A stretch of DNA of 64,000 nucleotides from Chiridota heheva (taxonomy: Eukaryota; Echinodermata; Holothuroidea; Apodida; Chiridotidae), in the NCBI GenBank assembly GCA_020152595.1, contig JAIGNY010001856.1, positions 2,026,001-2,090,000 of the forward strand, in the 5' to 3' direction. Shown piece by piece: positions 22,411 to 34,676 of the stretch; position 1 is the stretch's first letter; every line of letters starts with the position of its first letter. Under the pieces are notes generated by a model, which worked only from the letters and a program-made list of their open reading frames with translations, was not told where the DNA came from and searched no databases. Position numbers and translations under genes: made by a program.

Positions 22411-24369
22411 ACTGGTTGCAGCTGAAGTAATTTTGTTGCAGATTTTTGCTGAAGGGCAGTACTTTGAGATTTATTTGTTTGTTTGCATCAACCAAGTCAA
22501 GGTAACAATAAAACCTGGTGGAAAATGATGTCAAACTCACCTAAGCCTACTTCGTATTAAACTTTCTTTTGCCAATATATGTTATGTTGCATGGACAATT
22601 TACAAACAATGCCAGCAACATTTTGTTTTTGGAGAAACAGACCAAAACAACCAATCAAATTTCTTTTGTTTGGTTGACATTTAATTGCAATGCAGTGTTC
22701 ACTAAATTGTTTTAATTTTTTTTTAAACAACCATTATACACTAAATAACAAGTGTAATGATTTTTCTATTTTCTTTGCCTTTCTTCAAAACACAATTTCA
22801 TTTTGATACTTAGGCATAAATTTTCCATAAAAAAAAAACTCAACCTTAGATGTTGAGGTAATGTTGAGGTGATGTAATGTTAAAGGGTGATATTGTGTCA
22901 GGGCATTTGCAAAACTTGTACAAATTAAAGTGAATCTAGTAGGTAATCACAGCTAACTGGTCATAAACCACTCACCCTTAATGATCTAAAAACACAAATC
23001 ACCAAGTGAAAAATGTTCATTTAATATTTTTTTTTTACTAAAAACCAGTAACTATTGCATGAAGATGTCAGATATTCCATTAGTTAGGTTTTTATCTCAT
23101 ATATGGAAATTGGTAAGATCCCTGAAATAAAATGCAGCAAAGAATTAATGACTCTGCTGTATGTTCAGAAATGATGAAGCTCCTAGTACTCAGTACAGTA
23201 AGTTCAGTCTACATTCCTACAGTCTACATTCCTAGTCTACATTCCTACAGTCTACATTCCTAGTCTACATTCCAACAGTCTACATTCCTACAGTCCTATT
23301 GTTCAGGTACACATTCAATTTCTAAACAGATACCGAACAGAAAACACTTACAAGAGAAATCCACGGCATTTTATTAGAAATCTATTTCTAGCAGATTAAA
23401 AAATCTGGTAATGTATCTTTTTATCCCCTTAAAATTAAGGGCATTATGATAAAAAGTGATTTGACTTTGAAGAAACCAAACGAATAGGCTAAGTCTCACC
23501 AAAAAAGTCACACACTTCTGCCAATGAAAATTGGTGTTTGCCTCGATACACACTGCTCAAAAAAAGGCCTACTCCTTTTACCTCCAGATACAATTTCCAA
23601 CAACAAAAAAAGTCTTGAAAGAATGTAATTTACCAGATGCACTAAATGCAGGTCTAATTTTCCTTTTTACCCAAGAACAAAATCATGGATTTAAAAATGA
23701 CAGAGATATCACATGTCCTCCTTATCATGTTTAAAGAGATTGTTCATACAATCACCGCCACTAGAATATTCTTAACACAAGCTGTAAAGAAAAAGCAGAA
23801 TGGGGAAAAATAAATTTATAACTATCACTTTACTGAATCCTATTATTTCTACAGATCTAGGAGGCCTACACAACAAGTTTACATTCTGGTATCTTGCTTG
23901 CATGGTCATGATGGTGTATCATTTTACAATGATTTCTAACCATTATATTCAGCGGCATAATTTATCACTGTGTCATAAGTAGGCCTAAAAAAATCTCATA
24001 TTTTTATCCTGCCTACAAAAAATAGCCCATGGGGGAAAAAAATAATTAGTAGTATCCTTACTTTTCTTTGTAGGCCCTGCAGTTACACTGCAAACTAAAC
24101 GTTCATGTAGATTCCATAATAAGCTACATATTTAGAATTAACAATGAACTGAATTCCAAGAATGTCCTGAACTTGGCATTGGACTAATCATAAACAATAT
24201 TTAACAACTTAGTCAAATCACAATAAATATAATGATAATTTTTAAAAAAAAAGTGAAATTAAAAAACAACCAAAACCGAAAGGTTTTGTGGTTCAGATGC
24301 TTCAAAGCTGGTTGATTGGCAAATTTTGTATTCACTGTCATGTAATTGCATATCATAAAATATTTGTGC
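22411..24369. other. AT-rich unique sequence, no gene seen
   Basis: Nearly 2 kb without a convincing frame. It holds a small 15-bp repeat (CAGTCTACATTCCTA) at about 23203-23296 and several A or T homopolymers. Nothing else is supported. Confidence 0.5.
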
Positions 24370-25690
24370 CAATCTATTCATAAGCCACGTCCACCATGCA
24401 GATCAATAAACATGTTCACAACATTAGTATTTGCACAATAATTAACAACATCATCAAAGCAAGTATGATGCCAAACAATTGCTTATTTATCCTATTTCAA
24501 GAATTTGTCAGCAAGCCCCATCTACTCATTAGTATTCATGACATCACTACCACAACATTAGAACATATGTACAGACCATGACCATCTGTGTACCACATAT
24601 AGCATAAATTTGATATATCGTTTATGGTGTTTGCATCAATTAGCACTTTCACGTTACGCCATGTGCACCATGCATATTAACAACACATATTAACACCATA
24701 TCAACATGTACACAATAACCAACAAAAATAAAATGCCCAGTATGATGCAACATGGACATACAGTTGCTTATTTATCACTTTTTTAATTCCACTTTCAGCA
24801 CTGCCCACTTATTAATATGCATGAAATCACCAGCACAAACATTAGGCCATATCTGCAGACCATGGGCTATCTGTTTACCATATAATACATTACTCCAGTT
24901 TACTGTGTTTACAAGCTCTTTTCAGCAAAATCATATCAAGCCCCACTGCAGGGTTCACATTAAGGTGCAGGATTACTGCACATATCATTATTTTCCTGCT
25001 AAAAAAATTGAGGAGGAAGAAGAGAGAAAGGAAGAAGGAAAGGGGGCAGGGGAATTTCACAGAAAAAGAGTAAATAAAAAAATTGAAATCCTCGTGTGAA
25101 CGCTGCCCCCTGCTTACAATGTATATTAATGAAATTCAACATTATTACATCATGAACATGTACACACCAGCTAGCATCATAATTATAACAAACATGAAAG
25201 AAAACAGACATGTGGTTGTTAAAAAATAAACATTTCAAGATTTTAACTTGAAGCCCCTCGCCTGCTCATTAACATGCATGACATCGTCATCAAAAAGGAT
25301 AGGACACATCTACAGACCATGGGCTATCTGTGTACCACATATGAAATTACTCCAGTTTGCTGTTCTTGAAATACTCTGTTTACAAGCTTTTTTCAGCAAA
25401 TTCATATTAAGCCCCACCCACTATGCATATTATTGAAATTCAACATTATTACATCATGAACATGTACACACCAGCTAGCACCATAATTACACCAAACATG
25501 AAAGAAAACAGACATGTGGTTGTTGAAAAATAAACATTTCAAGATTTTTATTTTAAGCCCCACCTACACATTAATATGCATGACATCATCATCAAAAACA
25601 ATAGGGTACATCAATAGACCATGGGCTATCTGTGTACCACATATGACATTATTCAGTTTACCATTCTTAAGATGATCACATTTACGAGCT
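24370..25690. repeat. About 300-bp satellite-like repeat, four copies
   Basis: Diverged copies each carry an ATTAATATGCATGACATCA-like step, then CAGACCATGGGCTATCTGTG and later TTTACAAGCT and AAGCCCCACC. Matching points are 25151 and 25455 (304 bp apart) and 25274 and 25575 (301 bp apart). The earlier copies (24500, 24817) are more diverged. One copy is lengthened by a small MITE at 24949-25105. Confidence 0.85.
24949..25105. mobile_element. Small hAT-like MITE
   Basis: A 157-bp insert relative to neighbouring copies of the 300-bp repeat. Its ends are inverted: CAGGGTTCACA at 24949 and TGTGAACGCTG ending at 25105, with one mismatch. CAGGG-type ends suit hAT elements, which duplicate 8 bp. The flanks CCCCACTG and CCCCCTGC are similar but not identical, so the duplication is only suggestive. 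Confidence 0.6.
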
Positions 25691-25700
25691 GGCCATCGCA

Positions 25701-25766
25701 TACAAACACCCATACACCCACCCACATACACACACCCACATGCACACACACATACACACACACACC
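25701..25766. repeat. CA-rich microsatellite
   Basis: Interrupted (CA)n with CACCCA and CATACA steps. The minus-strand frame over it is a low-complexity artefact. Confidence 0.9.
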
Positions 25767-25855
25767 ATTATGACTGCATAGGTTCCTGATGCTATCGCAT
25801 CAAAACCAAAAAACTATTCCTACCAATTACAACTCACATTTCAATATGGAACAGC

Positions 25856-26088
25856 GAACAGCATCCTAGACCCACTGTTAGGTGAACAGCATCCCAGACC
25901 TAGTGTTAGGTGAACAGCATCCCAGACCTACTGTTAGGTTAACAGCATCCCAGACCTACTCTTAGGTGAACAGCATCCTAGACCTACTGTTAGGTGAACA
26001 GCATCCCAGACCTACTGTTAGGTTAACAGCATCCTAGACCTACTGTTGGGTGAACAGCATCCTAAACCTACTGTTAGGTGAACAGCAT
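25856..26088. repeat. 28-bp minisatellite
   Basis: Eight copies of a 28-bp unit containing GAACAGCATCCCAGACCTAC and TGTTAGGT. It runs directly into the next array: GAACAGCATTAAG at the junction fits both units. Confidence 0.93.
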
Positions 26089-26447
26089 TAAGCGCAGCTA
26101 ATCCCTGGAAGCCAATGACAACAGTTAGCGCAGCTGATCCCTGGCAGCCAATGACAACATTAAGTGCAGCTGATCCCTGGCAGCCAATGACAACATTAAG
26201 CGCAGCTGATCCCTGGCAGCCAATAGCATCATTAAGTGCAGCTGATCCCTGACAGCCAATGACAACATTAAGCGCAGCTGATCCCTGACAGCCAATGACA
26301 ACATTAAGGCAGCTGATCCCTGACAGCCAATGACAACATTAAGACAGCTGATCCCTGACAGCCAATTGACAACATTAAGACAGCTGATCCCTGACAGCCA
26401 ATGACAACATTAAGGCAGCTGATCCCTGACAGCCAATGACAACATTA
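26089..26447. repeat. 34-36-bp minisatellite
   Basis: About ten copies of a unit containing CAGCTGATCCCTGACAGCCA and ATGACAACATTAAG. The left copies have GCGCAGCTG and TGGCAGCC; the right copies have lost two or three bases and read TGACAGCC. Confidence 0.93.
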
Positions 26448-26619
26448 ACATAGGTGATGAATTCATCCATTCCACTACTGTATTTTTTTCAATGGATCTT
26501 GATTCTTGAATAAACACAAGTGATAGAAGTTTATGCATGACGCCAGACCTTTGCGATGTCTGGTGATATGGCAAGATGGAGGCCCAGGACTAATGAAATC
26601 TTAATGAAATCTTTTCTTG

Positions 26620-27744
26620 ATGTATTCTATTAGCAGGATGAATGTTTACATGTCAGTGATATCAATGTATTCTATTGGCAGGATGAATGTTTACATGTCA
26701 GTGATATCAATGTATTCTATTAGCAGGATGAATGTTTACATGTCAGTGATATCAATGTATTCTATTGGCAGGATGAATGTTTACATGTCAGTGATATCAA
26801 TGTATTCTATTGGCAGGATGAATGTTTACATGTCAGTGATATCAATGTATTCTATTGGCAGGATGAATGTTTACATGTCAGTGATATCAATGTATTCTAT
26901 TGGCAGGATGAATGTTTACATGTCAGTGATATCAATGTATTCTATTGGCAGGATGAATGTTTACATGTCAGTGATATCAATGTATTCTATTGGCAGGATG
27001 AATGTTTACATGTCAGTGATATCAATGTATTCTATTGGCAGGATGAATGTTTACGTGTCAGTGATATCAATGTATTCTATTGGCAGGATGAATGTTTACG
27101 TGTCAGTGATATCAATGTATTCTATTGGCAGGATGAATGTTTACATGTCAGTGATATCAATGTATTCTATTGGCAGGATGAATGTTTACATGTCAGTGAT
27201 ATCAATGTATTCTATTGGCAGGATGAATGTTTACATGTCAGTGATATCAATGTATTCTATTGGCAGGATGAATGTTTACGTGTCAGTGATATCAATGTAT
27301 TCTATTGGCAGGATGAATGTTTACGTGTCAGTGATATCAATGTATTCTATTGGCAGGATGAATGTTTACATGTCAGTGATATCAATGTATTCTATTGGCA
27401 GGATGAATGTTTACGTGTCAGTGATATCAATGTATTCTATTGGCAGGATGAATGTTTACGTGTCAGTGATATCAATGTATTCTATTGGCAGGATGAATGT
27501 TTACATGTCAGTGATATCAATGTATTCTATTGGCAGGATGAATGTTTACATGTCAGTGATATCAATGTATTCTATTGGCAGGATGAATGTTTACATGTCA
27601 GTGATATCAATGTATTCTATTGGCAGGATGAATGTTTACATGTCAGTGATATCAATGTATTCTATTGGCAGGATGAATGTTTACGTGTCAGTGATATCAA
27701 TGTATTCTATTGGCAGGATGAATGTTTACGTGTCAGTGATATCA
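26620..27744. repeat. 45-bp minisatellite, almost perfect
   Basis: Twenty-five units of exactly 45 bp. The only differences I see are TTAGCAGG for TTGGCAGG in units 1 and 3, and TTACGTG for TTACATG in eight units. Each unit carries the palindromes TGATATCA and ACATGT. Forty-five is divisible by 3, so a 384-codon plus-strand frame stays open as 15-residue repeats (MYSIGRMNVYMSVIS). The other strand does not give a matching long frame, but there is no upstream gene signal or unique coding sequence. I leave it as an array. Confidence 0.97.
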
Positions 27745-28184
27745 CACCACAAGAGTCAACACTTGCAGTAATTATCATTTTTAGGTACATTATGAGACAT
27801 AGCATAATCTGATAATAGGATCTAGATTTCCCTTCGTTTGAAAATTCCTGGAAAATAGCAGGATTACAAATTCCTGCAAGACATCTGTATTTACCTGCAT
27901 TGATGACTCAGAATAGACCTTCATGTCTTTGACATATTTTCTTATTTTTCAAAAAAATGTTTGTTATCTTGCTGAAATTTTATTGTAAAATATTGTAAAT
28001 ATGTAAGTTGAAGATCTGACTTACGGAAAAATCAAGCTTGCAGCAAGCTTGCAGCAAGCTTGCAACAAGTTGTTTAGCTTTTTTTGCTTGCTGCAACCTT
28101 GTATTAATTAAGCTTGTAGCAAGCTTGTATTTGGGACAAATGCATGCTTGCTAGCTTGCACAAACTAGCAAAATAAAATGTATT
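27745..28184. other. Spacer with short AAGCTTGCAGC steps
   Basis: Three 11-bp steps of CAAGCTTGCAG type at about 28032-28070 are followed by related words in inverted order to 28150, giving hairpin potential. No gene. Confidence 0.6.
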
Positions 28185-30045
28185 CTGGCTTCTAGATTAA
28201 AGGAGCACTAAACCAAGCAGTGAGTCTGTCCACAGGTCTGGCTACCTGACTAAAGAAGCACTAGACCAAGTGGTGAGTTTAACCACAGGTCTGGCTACTT
28301 GATTAAAGGAGTAATAAACCAAGTGGTGAGTCTGTCCACAGGTCTGGCTACCTGACTAAAGAAGCACTAGACCAAGTGGTGAGTCTAACCACAGGTCTGG
28401 CTACTTGATTAAAGGAGTAATAAACCAAGCAGTGAGTCTAACCACAGGTCTGGCTACCTGACTAAAGAAGCACTAAACCAAGTGGTGAGTCTAACCACAG
28501 GTCTGGCTACTTGATTAAAGGAGTAATAAACCAAGCACTGAGTCTAACCACAGGTCTGGCTACCTGACTAAAGAAGCACTAAACCAAGTGGTGAGTCTGT
28601 CCACAGGTCTGGCTACCTGACTAAAGAAGCACTAGACCAAGTGGTGAGTTTAACCACAGGTCTGGCTTCTAGATTAAAGGAACACTAAACCAAGCAGTGA
28701 GTCTGTCCACAGGTCTGGCTACCTGACTAAAGAAGCACTAGACCAAGTGGTGAGTTTAACCACAGGTTTGGTACTTGATTAAAGGAGTAATAAACCAAGT
28801 GGTAAGTCTGTCCACAGGTCTGGCTACCTGACTAAAGAAGCACTAGACCAAGTGGTGAGTCTAACCACAGGTCTGGCTACTTGATTAAAGGAGTAATAAA
28901 CCAAGCAGTGAGTCTAACCACAGGTCTGGCTACCTGACTAAAGAAGCACTAAACCAAGTGGTGAGTCTAACCACAGGTCTGGCTACTTGATTAAAGGAGT
29001 AATAAACCAAGCACTGAGTCTAACCACAGGTCTGGCTACCTGACTAAAGAAGCACTAAACCAAGTGGTGAGTCTGTCCACAGGTCTGGCTACTTAATTAA
29101 AGGAGCACTAAGCCAAGTGGTGAGTCTTAGGTTTGGCTACCTGACTAAAAAGCACTAAACCAAGTGGTGAGTCTAACCACAGGTCTGGCTACTTGATTAA
29201 AGGAGTAATAAACCAAGCAGTGAGTCTAACCACATCAGGTCTGGCTACTTGATTAAAGGAGCACTAAACCAAGTGGTGAGTCTAACCACAGGTCTGGCTA
29301 CTTGATTAAAAAAGTAATAAACCACGCAGTGAGTCTAACCACAGGTCTGGCTACCTGACTAAAGAAGCACTAAACCAAGTGGTGAGTCTAACCACAGGTC
29401 TGGCTACTTGATTAAAGGAGTAATAAACCAAGCACTGAGTCTAACCACAGGTCTGGCTACCTGACTAAAGAAGCACTAAACCAAGTGGTGAGTCTGTCCA
29501 CAGGTCTGGCTACTTAATTAAAGGAGCACTAAGCCAAGTGGTGAGTCTTAGGTTTGGCTACCTGACTAAAGAAGCACTAAACCAAGTGGTGAGTCTAACC
29601 ACAGGTCTGGCTACTTGATTAAAGGAGTAATAAACCAAGCAGTGAGTCTAACCACATCAGGTCTGGCTACTTGATTAAAGGAGCACTAAACCAAGTGGTG
29701 AGTCTAACCACAGGTCTGGCTACTTGATTAAAAAAGTAATAAACCAAGCAGTGAGTCTAACCACAGGTCTGGCTACCTGACTAAAGAAGCACTAAACCAA
29801 GTGGTGAGTCTAACCACAGGTCTGGCTACTTGATTAAAGGAGTAATAAACCAAGCAGTGAGTCTAACCACAGGTCTGGCTACTTGATTAAAGGAGCACTA
29901 AACCAAGTGGTGAGTCTAACCACAGGTCTGGCTACTTGATTAAAGGAGTAATAAACCAAGCAGTGAGTCTAACCACAGGTCTGGCTACCTGACTAAAGAA
30001 GCACTAAACCAAGTGGTGAGTCTAACCACAGGTCTGGCTACTTGA
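28185..30045. repeat. 53-bp minisatellite with higher-order structure
   Basis: About 35 copies of a 53-bp unit containing GTCTAACCACAGGTCTGGCT. Two types alternate: CTGACTAAAGAAGCACTAAA with AAGTGGTGAGTC, and TTGATTAAAGGAGTAATAAA with AAGCAGTGAGTC. The working unit is thus a 106-bp dimer. Larger blocks also recur, with markers 477 bp apart (28187 and 28664) and 421 bp apart (29071 and 29492), close to nine and eight monomers. No frame of interest. Confidence 0.95.
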
Positions 30046-30800
30046 GATTGATAGGTTTTATGGTTGCTGTGTCATAAAATTTATATAAAATTCCTATTAT
30101 TTATTACGGCAAGGCCTAAAAGTTAAAAAAACATGTAAAGTGGTCAATTACTATTTTCATGTTTTGTAGCATACTTTTTCTTCCAGGAAAGAAGCTAAGT
30201 CAAATTAGGCTCAAGCTACCTGTCCATATAGATACAGTATTTAATTTTCCATGAAATTTTCATGCAAAGTTGCAAATGAACAAGAATGGACATCATTACT
30301 TGATACAATATCTATTGAGATAAGGAGTTTAAGGAATTCCAAAATAGATTTAGTATCCCCATGTTTCAAATAAGCATGGGTCATACACCTTTACCTGATG
30401 TCAATTCATGCATGATAGGCACTTTGATCAAGAAAGAAAATGCCTAAGGGGAGTCTGTGCCTACTTAGTGTGAAACATGACACCATGGAGAATCTCCAAG
30501 ATAGCAATGAAATTATGAACAATCTGTTTAGATTAACTCAAAAATTATATTTGATTTATTCTTCAAAAAATGCAAGGATTATTGTGCATGAACACATCAC
30601 GCATGAGCCAAAATTTCAAGACCAAAAGTGTTTAAACTTTAAAGGTGAAACATTTGAATGGACAAAATGTGAGACGTGTACGATTTTCATAACCTCAACC
30701 CAACACTCTTTGTGTTGGTTGAGCTAAAAAGCAATTGTGCCCACCTTTAGAATTGTTGCATTTTTAGGATTAAAGCAGTTTTGATGGAAGGCAGGATGGA
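30046..30800. other. Unique sequence with an unrecognised 95-codon frame
   Basis: The plus-strand frame 30440-30727 starts ATGCCTAAGGGG and contains two Cys pairs near its end. I do not recognise it, and its composition is AT-rich like the surroundings. A near-perfect hairpin sits at its 3' end: CTCAACCCAACAC, loop TCTTT, GTGTTGGTTGAG, about 30694-30723. Probably non-coding. Confidence 0.4.
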
Positions 30801-30974
30801 TCAATGTGTGGGTACTGTATCCCCAGACCTCATAGTGTCAGAAGATTACAGACACACCTCAATGTGTGGGTACTGCATCCCCAGACCTAATAGTGTCAGG
30901 AGATTACAGACACACCTCAATGTGTGGGTACTGTATCCCCAGACCTCATAGTGTCAGGAGATTACAGACACACC
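30801..30974. repeat. 58-bp repeat, three copies
   Basis: Three 58-bp copies, each with TCAATGTGTGGGTACTGTAT and then GATTACAGACACACC. Only a few substitutions separate them. Confidence 0.93.
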
Positions 30975-31648
30975 ACTTCTTGTCCGTCCCGTTCCCTCAG
31001 CTGACTATATTATAAACCTGATCATTTTCATATCCAGAGTATTCAAATCTACAGTTCTACAGTAATGGTTCAAACTCATTAATGGAATATGCTTAAAAGC
31101 TGCTGCTCAAATATTCCTTGAAAAAGTCATGCTGGCAAAATGAACCTTCAAAGGACCCCATACACATGTCTGTTGCTGAGGTTTGTGACGGCATTACAAG
31201 CCTGGGGCATCATTGCCAAAAGTGACGGAACACAGTAGCAAAGAAGATGTCTCATTTCAGGCATAAATGCAAAGCAATTTGACAGGAACTTTACAATTTC
31301 TAAATATGGCTTTTCATATGTACAGTAACAGAATTCTATAGTCACAGAAATGCAGATGCTATTGTCACAGATGTACTTGTTAGTGGTTCATAGCACTACA
31401 AATTATGGGTCTTCAAAAGGGACACCCCCTACCAAAACAAAGAGTTTCTTATCGATGATATCATCCTGTCTCTTTTAGCAAGAATTGCAAAAACATATTT
31501 GATGGGTTATCTTAAACATTAAAAGATTTAGAAGCATTACTAACTCTATATTCTGTGTTTTCCATGTTCGATGAATTTTAGAGATTTAATAAATACAGAT
31601 TGTGTGGAATATGACATCCGAACAAGTCTGATTCAGTCACAAATTTTA
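30975..31648. other. Unique sequence, no gene seen
   Basis: A minus-strand frame of 65 codons at 31148-31345 is unrecognised. Nothing else is supported. Confidence 0.5.
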
Positions 31649-33088
31649 ACTGCACTTGCAGTTTCTTAACTTATACGATGCTGTAATATTATTACTGCAC
31701 TTGTAGCTGCTTAACTTATACCATGCTGTAATATTATTACTGCACTTGCAGTTGCCTAACTTATACCATGCAGTAATATTATTACTGTACTTGCAGTTGC
31801 TTAACTTATACCATGCTGTTATGTTATTACTGTACTTGCAGCTGCTCAACTTATACCATGCTGTAATATTATTACTGCACTTGTAGCTGCTTAACTTATA
31901 CCATGCTGTAATATTATTACTGCACTTGTAGCTGCTTAACTTATACCATGCAGTAATATTATTACTGTACTTGCAGTTGCTTAACTTATACCATGCTGTT
32001 ATGTTATTACTGTACTTGCAGCTGCTCAACTTATACCATGCTGTAATATTATTACTGTACTTGCAGCTGCTTAACTTATACCATGCTGTAATATCATTAC
32101 TGCACTTGCAGCTGCTTAACTTATACCATGCTGTAATATCATTACTGTACTTGCAGTTGCTTAACTTATAACATGCTGTAATATTATTATTGCACTTGCA
32201 GCTGCTTAGCTTATACCATGATGTAATATTATTACTGCACTTGTAGCTGCTTAACTTATACCATGCTGTAATATCATTACTGTACTTGCAGTTGCTTAAC
32301 TTATAACATGCTGTAATATTATTACTGCACTTGCAGCTTCATAACTTATACCATGCTGTAATAGTATTACTAAACTTACAATTGCTTAACTTATACCATG
32401 CTGTAATATTATTACTGCACTTGCAGTTTCCTAACTTATACCATGCTGTAATATTATTACTGCACTTGTAGCTGCTTAACTTATACCATGCTGTAATATT
32501 ATTACTGCACTTGTAGCTGCTTAACTTATAACATGCTGTAATATTATTACTGCACTTGCAGCTTCATAACTTATACCATGCTGTAATAGTATTACTAAAC
32601 TTACAATTGCTTAACTTATACCATGCAGTAATATTATAACTGCACTTGCAGTTTCTTAACTTATACCATGCTGTAATAGTATTACTAAACTTACAATTGC
32701 TTAACTTATACCATGCTGTAATATTATTACTGCACTTGCAGTTTCTTAACTTATACCATGCTGTAATATTATCACTGCACTTGCAGTATACCATGCTGTA
32801 ATATTATTACTGCACTTGTAGCTTCTTAACTTATACCATGCTGTAATATTATTACTGTACTTGCAGTTGCTTAACTTATACCATGCTGTAATATTATTAC
32901 TGCACTTGTAGCTGCTTAACTTATACCATGCTGTAATCTTATTACTGTACTTGCAGCTGCTTAACTTATAACATGCTGTAATATTATTACTGCACTTGTA
33001 GCTGCTTAACTTATACCATGCTGTAATATTATTACTGTACTTGCAGTTTATTACTGCACTTGTAGCTGCTTAACATATACAATGCTGT
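31649..33088. repeat. 45-bp minisatellite (TTATACCATGCTG)
   Basis: About 31 copies of a 45-bp unit containing CTTAACTTATACCATGCTGT and AATATTATTACTGCACTTG. Variation lies in CTTGCAGCTGC, CTTGTAGCTGC and CTTGCAGTTTC blocks, which recur in the same order, so several-unit blocks have been copied. The minus-strand 15-residue repeats are artefacts. One unit is truncated near 32788 and another near 33047. Confidence 0.95.
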
Positions 33089-33488
33089 TCTTATTTTCCA
33101 TTGCCTCCCTACCATCACAAGACAACAATCATCTTGATTACACAATGAATCACATGTACAAGTTATATGCCTAAATGCTATGGAGACCAATATATGTCAC
33201 AATGCACCACTTTATAGGTAATACACAGTTTTAGCACACATGGATTATGAATTTAAACGTGTATGGTGAACAAGCCTACATTTATCTGTTGAATAGTTTG
33301 AACTGGCAGAAGGGTAATAAATCTCTAATGAAGATGCTGGTATGCCTGAGAACTGTATAACAAAGGCATGCTATTGTATACCAAAGGTATGATAATTCCC
33401 TAATAAATGCTTCCCCCTTCTCCCTCCCCCTATGTGTTTTTTGGCGGTGATAATCGTAAAGTCACATATAAATTGTTTGGTAATATCG

Positions 33489-33609
33489 TAATGTTAAATA
33501 CACAGTAATGTTAAATACACAGTAATGTTAAATACACAGTAATGTTAAATACACAGTAATGTTAAATACACAGTAATGTTAAATACACAGTAATGTAAAA
33601 TACACAGTA
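33489..33609. repeat. 17-bp minisatellite
   Basis: Seven copies of TAATGTTAAATACACAG. The last reads AATGTAAAATACACAG. Confidence 0.93.
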
Positions 33610-34676
33610 TATGTACACACATTCAAAAGAGTTGAACTTATATGCACACAAAAACTGACCAAAAAATTACTTGATGAACAACATTTATCCCCAAAATTTA
33701 CCTTCAAATAAACATTTTTTTGAAAAAGTAACGTCTCCGTTGGTGTTTATTAGAGATTATTTGGTATGTATCACTACATAAACATGCACTGTAGTAAAAG
33801 AGACAGCAAATATCTTACTGAATGAAATAACTAGTTGCAAACAGCAAGGTTTATGTTTTTATATGATTGGGTAATGTGGCCAAATATAAATTAAAGAAGT
33901 TCATTAGGTTTATGTACATACAGCAAAATTGTAAAGGATAACAACACAACTCCATGTCCAGACAAAGTGATGTTAAATGCTTTATGTATGTGATTTTCTT
34001 TTAACTTTTTCTTCCACACATACCTATATATATAACATCTACACACAGACTCAAGTGCATGTAGTTTAGTGAACTTGATGGTGAGTGAAGTTTAGTAATC
34101 AGTCATGATCCCATTTTGTTAAGAGAGATAAGACCAGCAAACAAAGATTATTTGTCACAACAGCAGAGATAATAAAAAAACAAGTTTATCTCCAACACAG
34201 GTGCTCAGTACTCACAGCAGGCTCAGTATTCACAGCATATATTGTTTGCACATAACTTGCACATGTACTGTAGTACAGACTCAAGAATGATTGCAAGTGG
34301 AAAATTCCTCATAACTTTTATCACTCCTGGCTGCCACCCCCCCCTCCCCTATCTCTCCTAATAGTGACAATAACTATCAATTACATAAGATACATACAGT
34401 GGGCCGTTACATCAATTTCTATGACTCATGCACTTTTATAATTCAAACAAGTTACCAACCCATTTTCAAATGGCACAAAAATTCAATGACAACATTCCTC
34501 TTGGAAGACTATGATTGCAAACTTTTTGAATGAGTTTTGAATTAGTTCATGCACTGCAGGATTAGGCGTATGCAAGAAAAGCCACAGGCAATGCATAGTT
34601 TTTGTTTCATTCCATTGAGCTGAAACTTATCTGTTCATTCCAATATCTTAAAAGATTATGAAACTCAAATGTATAA
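33610..34676. other. AT-rich unique sequence, no gene seen
   Basis: No frame or repeat of note. A C-rich tract lies near 34337-34355. Confidence 0.5.

Noticed and set aside
26617-27771. 384-codon repetitive protein
   Set aside because: Pure 45-bp minisatellite; period divisible by 3 keeps the frame open. No signal peptide-like start and no unique domain.
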